A stretch of 6,905 nucleotides of DNA from CAZHDI01 sp964531285 (lineage in GTDB: Bacteria; Pseudomonadota; Alphaproteobacteria; JAJFIK01), in the NCBI GenBank assembly GCA_964531285.1, contig CAZHDI010000132.1, forward strand, positions 1-6,905. The letters run 5' to 3'. The position numbers and the translations under genes were made by a program. Shown in pieces: positions 1-4,794 of the stretch (position 1 is its first letter; each line of letters begins with the position of its first letter). The notes under the pieces are model-generated. The model was not told the DNA's origin. It saw only the letters and a program-made list of their open reading frames with translations, and searched no databases.

Positions 1-1882
1 CATCAAAAAGCTCCGAGGCCTCCGTGCCGATCAGGCTGGTTTCCTGCCGGTCATCCCCGGACGTACCATTAACGGTCACAAGGCTGGATGGATCGGGAGG
101 TGTGGTGCCGCCACCGTTGTTTCCATCGCCCCCGACGGAGATCGTATCGCCATTGGGCAGCACAATCGTATCACCGGTGACCGCGAGGGCTTCAGCCGCC
201 CCCTGAGACATGCCGTTCAGCACCATGTAAGTGGCGGCGCCGGACGATAAGAGCCGCAGCACTTCGATGCCCGACACAGTGTTGAGTCCGAACTGGCCAT
301 CGATATCGCCCGAGACGGATCCGTCGCCGTCGACCGATAGACCGGAGAAGTCGAAATCGTCCGGCCCGCCGGACATCTCGAAAACATCGGTCCCCGTACC
401 GCCGGACACGGTCGATCCGCCATTGCCGGCCGTGATGACATCATCGCCCGCCCCCGCGAACACCATCTTGTTGGTGCCGGCATTGAGCGCGTCGCCGGCC
501 GCCGTTCCGGTCACGAAGTCATGGGACAGACTGACCGTCATCTCCTGCTGGCCGTTGGCGAGTTCGCCTTGCGCGGGGAAGAACAAGCGGACATCCACCC
601 CATCGGCGATGGACTGGGGATCGGTTTCGGGATCGGCGCCGAGGAAACTCACCGCATCGATGGTGATGTCGTAGCTGCCGTCGAACCCGGTGATCTGCCC
701 GGCGGGCAGGAAAAAGGCACGGTCCATGGTGGAGGCGCCGCCCGCGCCGGTGATCTCGAAACCGACCGACGTCGCGATGCTGTTGAACAGCCCGTTACTG
801 GCGGTGAGCGTCACCGTGAACTGACCATTGGCATAGGCAAGCGTATTCGCCACATTGACAACCGGCACGCTGGACGACGCCACGCTGTCGAGCGGATTGA
901 CCAGGGGCAGATCGTCCGGGATCGAGACCGAATAGCCCAGGTCCTGGAGCACCGCGAGTTCAAGCGCGCCGATATCGGTTCGGTCACTGTTGATCACGAA
1001 CGGGTTCATCAGCGCGAGCGCGGTATCGTTCGCCCGCGGATCGGAGGACGTGCCGGCGGCGAAATGGGCGATGTCCGAGCCCGGCCCCATAGTGTATTCG
1101 AGCGGGATCGGCGCGCCGTAGACACCCATGGTGGTCTCGCCGATGAAGAACGGGCGCCCGTTTTCGTCGAACTCGACCAGATAGTCATAACTGGTCCCGT
1201 AAGGGAGAGTTCCGTAGCGGGCGCCGAAAAAGGCTTCCGGCAACACACCGTCGGCCTCGAGGAAACCGGCCAGCCCGAAGCCGTGCCCAAGCTCATGGGC
1301 GAGCACCGATACGAAATCCAGCTTGCCCGACGGAACGACGCGATCAGGATCGGCACTGAGAAACGCGTTCGACGATGTCAGAAAGTCGAGATTGACCGTG
1401 ACTTGAATATCCGGGGACGACCCATTGTGATCCGTGCCCGTCTGCAACTCGACCATGGCCATGGGGTCATAAGTCACGCCGCCGGAGTCGTTCAGAAAAC
1501 CGACCAGGGCCGGGCCGGCCGATGCCACGGTCGAGCCGCCGAGTTGATCCAGGGTCACAGCAACTTCGATATTGGCGCCGTCGACGCCGTCAATATATTG
1601 AAGCCAGACATCGAGAGCGGCCTGGGTCAGATCCTCGACGATCGGCAGATAGGAGTCGTAAGAGCTTCCCGCCGCGTTGGAGGTCGAGATCGACACGCCC
1701 ACCGCGTCCGCAGTCGGCACGGCAGCATTCGACGACAGGGTTGCCCCGGCGGGCACCAGGATCGCCGACAGGATGTCGAGACCATGATCGTGATCCTGAT
1801 CATGGCCGCAGGCCTTGCCGGCCATGCAGCCGCATGCCTTCAGGAAGACCGGTTCGCCATCGGTTACGGCCAGATCGTCCAT
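1..1882 (-). CDS. RTX-repeat secreted putative zinc metalloprotease (3' end outside window)
   Basis: Partial gene; 627 codons are visible and the frame stays open to the left edge. Residues 1-40 lack a signal peptide and hold a Cys/His cluster (Cys17, Cys19, Cys25, then HDQDHDHG). Residues 75-320 look like a metalloprotease domain: HELGH at 196-200 gives two zinc His and the catalytic Glu, and LMNP at 291-294 is a likely Met-turn, followed by a helix ending QDLGY. The metzincin third ligand position (206) is Gly; His273 in IAHF is a possible substitute. Residues 335-458 look like a beta-sandwich domain. Residues 459-503 carry RTX nonapeptides (AGAGDDVIT, SGGTGTDVF), and after a Gly/Pro-rich linker (584-600) a second RTX tract starts at NGTSGDD. 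RTX proteins of this kind normally leave by a type I secretion system using a C-terminal signal, fitting the missing signal peptide. I chose ATG 1882 because AAAGGG lies 5 bases upstream; an in-frame ATG at 1915 would add 11 residues. Protease activity is inferred. Confidence 0.88.
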   Translation of the reverse strand, partial: MDDLAVTDGEPVFLKACGCMAGKACGHDQDHDHGLDILSAILVPAGATLSSNAAVPTADAVGVSISTSNAAGSSYDSYLPIVEDLTQAALDVWLQYIDGVDGANIEVAVTLDQLGGSTVASAGPALVGFLNDSGGVTYDPMAMVELQTGTDHNGSSPDIQVTVNLDFLTSSNAFLSADPDRVVPSGKLDFVSVLAHELGHGFGLAGFLEADGVLPEAFFGARYGTLPYGTSYDYLVEFDENGRPFFIGETTMGVYGAPIPLEYTMGPGSDIAHFAAGTSSDPRANDTALALMNPFVINSDRTDIGALELAVLQDLGYSVSIPDDLPLVNPLDSVASSSVPVVNVANTLAYANGQFTVTLTASNGLFNSIATSVGFEITGAGGASTMDRAFFLPAGQITGFDGSYDITIDAVSFLGADPETDPQSIADGVDVRLFFPAQGELANGQQEMTVSLSHDFVTGTAAGDALNAGTNKMVFAGAGDDVITAGNGGSTVSGGTGTDVFEMSGGPDDFDFSGLSVDGDGSVSGDIDGQFGLNTVSGIEVLRLLSSGAATYMVLNGMSQGAAEALAVTGDTIVLPNGDTISVGGDGNNGGGTTPPDPSSLVTVNGTSGDDRQETSLIGTEASELFD

Positions 1883-1887
1883 CGTCG

Positions 1888-1893
1888 CCCTTT
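1888..1893 (-). promoter_or_regulatory. Ribosome binding site of the RTX protein gene
   Basis: Read on the minus strand, AAAGGG is followed by five bases (CGACG) and then ATG 1882. The alternative in-frame ATG at 1915 has only a GGAG 11 bases away, so this site favours the shorter start. Confidence 0.5.
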
Positions 1894-1956
1894 CGTCCGC
1901 TAGTCGCCCGCACATGCGCGCCCAGTCTCCGTGTATCAACGAAGCGGGCGGCAGTA

Positions 1957-2146
1957 TGCGGTCTTAAAGTGCATTAAGTTTCAATGGCTACGGCCGATTT
2001 TGAGTGTATGCGGCCATGGCGCCCTGTCCACGGCGAAGCCCCGAAGCGTGACTGAGCGCACAAGGATCGCCAGGCGGATGCGCAGGGTTGCGCCGAAACG
2101 CGTGCCACGGCGCTCTTTGTGACCGGACCGTCATCTTAAGACCGCA
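1957..2146. repeat. Segment bounded by an 11-bp perfect inverted repeat
   Basis: TGCGGTCTTAA at 1957-1967 is the exact reverse complement of TTAAGACCGCA at 2136-2146. The ends enclose 168 bp without a gene. No target-site duplication is evident next to the ends (CAGTA against CGCCG), so a miniature mobile element is not demonstrated. The copies could instead be paired binding sites for one regulator. Confidence 0.35.
1963..1978. promoter_or_regulatory. Palindrome CTTAA-N6-TTAAG, possible operator
   Basis: The arms CTTAA (1963-1967) and TTAAG (1974-1978) are perfect inverted copies around AGTGCA. It is an AT-rich island in GC-rich DNA, 81-96 bases upstream of the RTX gene start and just downstream of a TTGAAA -35-like hexamer. 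That position would suit a regulator binding site. The arms are short, so it may be chance; no regulator family can be named. Confidence 0.3.
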
Positions 2147-2179
2147 CGCCGGGACCGACCGAACCGGGCCGCGAGGGCA

Positions 2180-2214
2180 AAACAAAGACCGGCCTCGTCG
2201 CAAAACGAGGCCGG
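2180..2214 (-). terminator. Rho-independent terminator of the redoxin/copper monooxygenase gene
   Basis: A perfect 10-bp stem (CCGGCCTCGT at 2189-2198, ACGAGGCCGG at 2205-2214) has a 6-base loop. Read on the minus strand it is followed by the T-rich run TCTTTGTTTT. It starts about 35 bases after the TAA stop at 2250, which makes it the end of that transcript and isolates the RTX gene from it. Confidence 0.85.
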
Positions 2215-2249
2215 CCTGAGCCGTTGTCCTGAGCCTGTGCGGTGGAGCG

Positions 2250-4304
2250 TTAGTTGCCCCGGCGCTGACGCATGGCGGCACGGGCGCGCAGGAACTCTTC
2301 CTTGCTGACACCGCCGCTCTGATCCGCGTCCATGCGCGCGAAGCTGGCCCGCATCCGCTCGCCGACGAGACCGCGGAACTCAGCTTCCTGAAGCTGGCCG
2401 TCGAAATTGTCGTCCATGGACGTGAACAGACGGTGCCTGTCGAGACGCTCCGTATACTCATCGAGGCGGTTTGACGTGGTCTCGCCCTTCCAGCGGTAGA
2501 GGAAGGCCGTATACAGCATCTCCTCGTGGCTCTGCTCGCCCCATGTCACCTGCTGCGAGGCATCCGGATTGGCGAAGTTCCGCTCCGAATTGTCATAGAG
2601 GTAATGAGCGATCAGCTTGGAGCCCGCCGGAATGTCCACCGGCTCCTCGAAGAAGTAACTGCGCTGCCAGTTGAAATCGTATTTCGGCAACGCCAGCAAC
2701 ACCTTCTCCTCGCCGTCAGGATAGCGCAGGGTCAGCTTCGATGCGTGACCGCGGTAATGGGCATGCGGGAACGCCATCATCAGAACGGCGTCCTCCGGAA
2801 ACTCCATATACGCGATCTCCTCGTGACGCCCCTCATTGGGCGGGATCACGATAGACGCATCCAGAATGACACTGGTGCGGTTGATATAGGTCGGCACCTC
2901 ATCGTGGAAGTAGAGGCCCATCTGGCTCGCATCGGTCGCCGCCTTGCCGGTCGGCGTGTAATGCATCTGGAACCCGATGGCACCGCCCGGCGGCACCGGC
3001 ACCCCGGCTTCATCGCCATATTCGATGCTTTCCGCACCCACCGCATAGCCGCCGGTCGCAAACTCCCAGCGCGACGCATAGCCCATGCCGTCTTCCGGGA
3101 CTTCAGAGATGTAGCCGGAGAGAATGTGGTGCACGACGTCGCGCGCCCCCGCCTTGAAGGTCACGGCCTTGAGCCATTTTTCCTCCTTGAGCGGATTTTC
3201 AACCAGCGGATGCTGGTAATCGACAATGCCGGTTGCCGGAACGTCGTAAGACGGAATGTCGAGGATCAGATCCGGCTCACCCAGCGGCCAGTCCGGCGAT
3301 TTCAGGTCGGCATCGACCAGGGGATCCTTGCCCTCGCCGCGCGGCGTGCCGGCTTCGATCCAGTGGACAACGGTCTTGATCTGCTCGGCAGTGAGCGACC
3401 GGTCGCCCATGAAGCTGCCAATATGCGGATCGGCATGCCAGGGCGGCATCCGCTTGGTGCGGATCACCTCACGCATCATCGGCGCCCAGCCCACGACGGT
3501 CTCATAATCCGTCATGGCCCATGGGCCGATGCCGCCGGGCTGGTGGCATTCGGCGCATTTGGTCAGCAGGATCGGCGCCACATCCTCGGCGTAGGAAATG
3601 TTGGCATGCTGATCGCGGCGTGCCCGCTCGGGGAAATTGACAAGGCACCCCGGGCTCAATGCAGGCCCTTCGACGGTGACGGCTTCACCCGCCAGCATCT
3701 GGTCGAGAGCATCAGTCAGATAGGTCTCGGTGGCATCGGACCGCTGACGCTCATAATCCTGCCGGTCGTCCATCGGCCCGTGATAGACGATCTTGAAGCC
3801 CTGGGCCGGGTCGATCACGAAGACTTCGGCGGTGCGGTTCACGCCGAGGGACTCGCCGATGAGCTGGAAGGTGTCCATCAGCACCGGCACATCGATCCCA
3901 TATTCCTCGGCTTCGGCCTGGACTTCATCACGATCGTCCTGGAGGTTCGAGTTCAGCATGTAGAACTGAACGCCTTTCTCCGCATACTGATCGCGAATGT
4001 CCTGAAACCCGGGAATGGCACCACGCACGATGGGGCAGCCATTGCCCTGGGTCATAATGACAATGGCGGGCGCGTCCTTGTAGTAATAAAGCTCGTGCGA
4101 TGCGCCGCGATGGTCGATGAGCCGGAAATTCTCGGCGAAATCCGGGACGCTGGCCCGCATCCCCGCCATGCCGCCCGCGGCACTGTGGTCGCCATGCGCA
4201 TCGTCCTTCGGCGCGGCGCCGGCCGGCACGGCCACAGTGGCCGCAAGTGCGAGGCTGAGGCCCGCGGCCCACCCGCGCAAGGTGGCTGGCATCGATCGTG
4301 TCAT
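2250..4304 (-). CDS. Exported redoxin / cytochrome c / PHM-like copper monooxygenase with EF-hands
   Basis: 684 residues, probably periplasmic. A basic N-terminus and hydrophobic core (residues 9-25) end in VPAGAA, a typical signal peptidase I site. Residues about 50-215 form a redoxin (AhpC/TSA-like) domain with NGCPIVR, Cys90; a second Cys lies at 220. Residues 236-320 are a class I cytochrome c unit: CAECH (Cys250, Cys253, His254) binds heme, and Met286 in KRMPPWHADP is the likely axial ligand. Residues about 340-610 match the type II copper ascorbate-dependent monooxygenase fold. All six copper ligands known from rat PHM have counterparts: His392-His393 and His448 for CuH; His514, His516 (HAH) and Met596 (EEM) for CuM. 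EF-hand loops sit at 631-642 and 659-670, each with Asp at position 1 and Glu at 12. The family hydroxylates C-H bonds with O2 and electrons; the heme and redoxin may supply electrons, but this and the substrate are inferred. ATG 4304 is chosen over ATG 4325 because GGGAGG lies six bases before it. Confidence 0.93.
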   Translation of the reverse strand: MTRSMPATLRGWAAGLSLALAATVAVPAGAAPKDDAHGDHSAAGGMAGMRASVPDFAENFRLIDHRGASHELYYYKDAPAIVIMTQGNGCPIVRGAIPGFQDIRDQYAEKGVQFYMLNSNLQDDRDEVQAEAEEYGIDVPVLMDTFQLIGESLGVNRTAEVFVIDPAQGFKIVYHGPMDDRQDYERQRSDATETYLTDALDQMLAGEAVTVEGPALSPGCLVNFPERARRDQHANISYAEDVAPILLTKCAECHQPGGIGPWAMTDYETVVGWAPMMREVIRTKRMPPWHADPHIGSFMGDRSLTAEQIKTVVHWIEAGTPRGEGKDPLVDADLKSPDWPLGEPDLILDIPSYDVPATGIVDYQHPLVENPLKEEKWLKAVTFKAGARDVVHHILSGYISEVPEDGMGYASRWEFATGGYAVGAESIEYGDEAGVPVPPGGAIGFQMHYTPTGKAATDASQMGLYFHDEVPTYINRTSVILDASIVIPPNEGRHEEIAYMEFPEDAVLMMAFPHAHYRGHASKLTLRYPDGEEKVLLALPKYDFNWQRSYFFEEPVDIPAGSKLIAHYLYDNSERNFANPDASQQVTWGEQSHEEMLYTAFLYRWKGETTSNRLDEYTERLDRHRLFTSMDDNFDGQLQEAEFRGLVGERMRASFARMDADQSGGVSKEEFLRARAAMRQRRGN

Positions 4305-4310
4305 GGATGT

Positions 4311-4316
4311 CCTCCC
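4311..4316 (-). promoter_or_regulatory. Ribosome binding site deciding the start of the copper monooxygenase gene
   Basis: On the minus strand GGGAGG is followed by six bases (ACATCC) and then ATG 4304. The upstream in-frame ATG at 4325 would place this motif inside the coding region and would add seven residues ahead of the signal peptide, so 4304 is the better start. Confidence 0.8.
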
Positions 4317-4376
4317 TCTCCGCATGGCCCCCTGCGGGAGGCCCGCTAACCCGTATATTCTTTTCGTTGTCTTCGC

Positions 4377-4404
4377 ATTCTACACCGTGTTTCGATAACG
4401 CCAA
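4377..4404 (-). promoter_or_regulatory. Possible sigma-70-type promoter of the copper monooxygenase gene
   Basis: On the minus strand TTGGCG (4404-4399) is separated by 16 bases from TAGAAT (4382-4377), which matches the -10 consensus at five of six positions. The -35 matches only in TTG, which is common in alphaproteobacteria. It would give a 5' leader of roughly 65-70 bases before ATG 4304. Confidence 0.4.
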
Positions 4405-4502
4405 ACTGCCGCCCGGACCGCTCCGGAGCCGTTGCGGCAAGCGCCGCGCGGCGGGCTGGCAGTCCCCCGATTGGCGGCGGGCGCGGCGCGCTGTTCGCCG
4501 CG

Positions 4503-4530
4503 AAAAAAGGCGGCACCGGATGGCGCCGCC
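4503..4530 (-). terminator. Rho-independent terminator downstream of the TonB-dependent receptor gene
   Basis: On the minus strand the arms GGCGGCGCC (4530-4522) and GGTGCCGCC (4517-4509) pair over nine positions with one G-U wobble and an ATCC loop. Six T bases (4508-4503) follow directly. This is a strong minus-strand terminator. The nearest upstream gene is the receptor ending at 4795, about 265 bases away, with a palindromic repeat in between. Confidence 0.75.
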
Positions 4531-4564
4531 TCAGACTGATGACAAAGTCATTTTCTCCAGACGC

Positions 4565-4673
4565 CGTCATGCCGGACAAGCGAAGCGCAGATCCGGCATC
4601 CAGGGCGAAATTTCGATTTCGCTTCTAAGTTCAATGTCTTGCACCCTGGATTCCCGCTTTCGCGGGAATTACG
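4565..4673. repeat. Dispersed palindromic repeat of alphaproteobacterial type
   Basis: This 109-bp unit begins CGTCATGCCGG and ends CGCGGGAATTACG, so its ends are imperfect inverted copies. Inside are several hairpins: GCCGGA/TCCGGC (4571-4576, 4592-4597); ATCCAGGG/CCCTGGAT (4598-4605, 4644-4651); GCGAAAT/ATTTCGC with a TTCG loop (4605-4611, 4616-4622); and ATTCCCGC/GCGGGAAT with a 4-base loop (4650-4657, 4662-4669). The CCGGCATCCAGG and GGATTCCCGCTTTCGCGGGAAT-like motifs are familiar from intergenic repeats of alphaproteobacterial genomes. Copy number here cannot be seen from one window. It may fold in RNA, but a function is not shown. Confidence 0.7.
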
Positions 4674-4738
4674 TACACTGATGGGTTTTCGCGCTTTTTC
4701 CGCCATTTTGCCAGAAAACTGGGCTTGTCAACGACCTA

Positions 4739-4760
4739 GGCGGTGCCGGACGGCACCGCC
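4739..4760. terminator. GC hairpin just after the receptor stop codon
   Basis: GGCGGTGCC (4739-4747) and GGCACCGCC (4752-4760) form a perfect 9-bp stem with a GGAC loop, 34 bases beyond the TGA stop of the receptor gene. Read on the minus strand no T run follows (TAGGTCGTTGAC), so on its own it is a weak intrinsic terminator; it could still protect the 3' end of the transcript. It is closely similar to the T-tailed hairpin at 4509-4530. Confidence 0.5.
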
Positions 4761-4794
4761 TTTCTGACCTCATCCAATGACGGATCGTCTTGCG

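Larger units (their letters stand above)
1883..2188. other. Non-coding spacer between the RTX gene and the terminator of the upstream gene
   Basis: I see no credible gene here. A 63-codon plus-strand frame (1931-2122) has no visible ribosome binding site and a basic, low-information product. The spacer must hold the promoter of the RTX gene. TTGAAA at 1984-1979 (minus) resembles a -35 box, but the best -10-like hexamer, CATACT at 1958-1953, is 20 bases away, which is too far for a confident call. The stretch also contains a short palindrome (1963-1978) and an 11-bp inverted repeat (1957-1967 and 2136-2146). Confidence 0.6.

Noticed and set aside
521..1903. 460-codon plus-strand open frame opposite the RTX gene
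   Set aside because: It is antisense to a frame with clear metalloprotease and RTX motifs. Its product is Arg/His/Asp-rich with no recognisable domain, as expected from a GC-rich shadow frame.
1931..2122. 63-codon plus-strand open frame in the spacer
   Set aside because: No ribosome binding site, a basic low-information product, and it overlaps the probable promoter of the RTX gene.
4305..4325. Upstream ATG 4325 as start of the copper monooxygenase gene
   Set aside because: In frame, but it would bury the GGGAGG ribosome binding site inside the coding sequence and lacks a good site of its own.
2526..4349. 607-codon plus-strand open frame opposite the copper monooxygenase gene
   Set aside because: The minus-strand frame has a signal peptide, CAECH, HAH and EF-hand motifs plus a good ribosome binding site. 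The plus-strand product has none and is an antisense shadow.
4565..4673. CRISPR array or tRNA/ncRNA gene in the 4305-4794 spacer
   Set aside because: There are no regularly spaced direct repeats and no cloverleaf or CCA-like end; the structure is explained by inverted repeats of one dispersed element.
4548..4706. 52-codon minus-strand open frame running through the palindromic repeat
   Set aside because: A TTGACA hexamer lies upstream, but no -10 box follows at the right distance and no clear ribosome binding site is seen. Most of the product is translated repeat sequence (SVRNSRESGNPG), a common source of false small genes.
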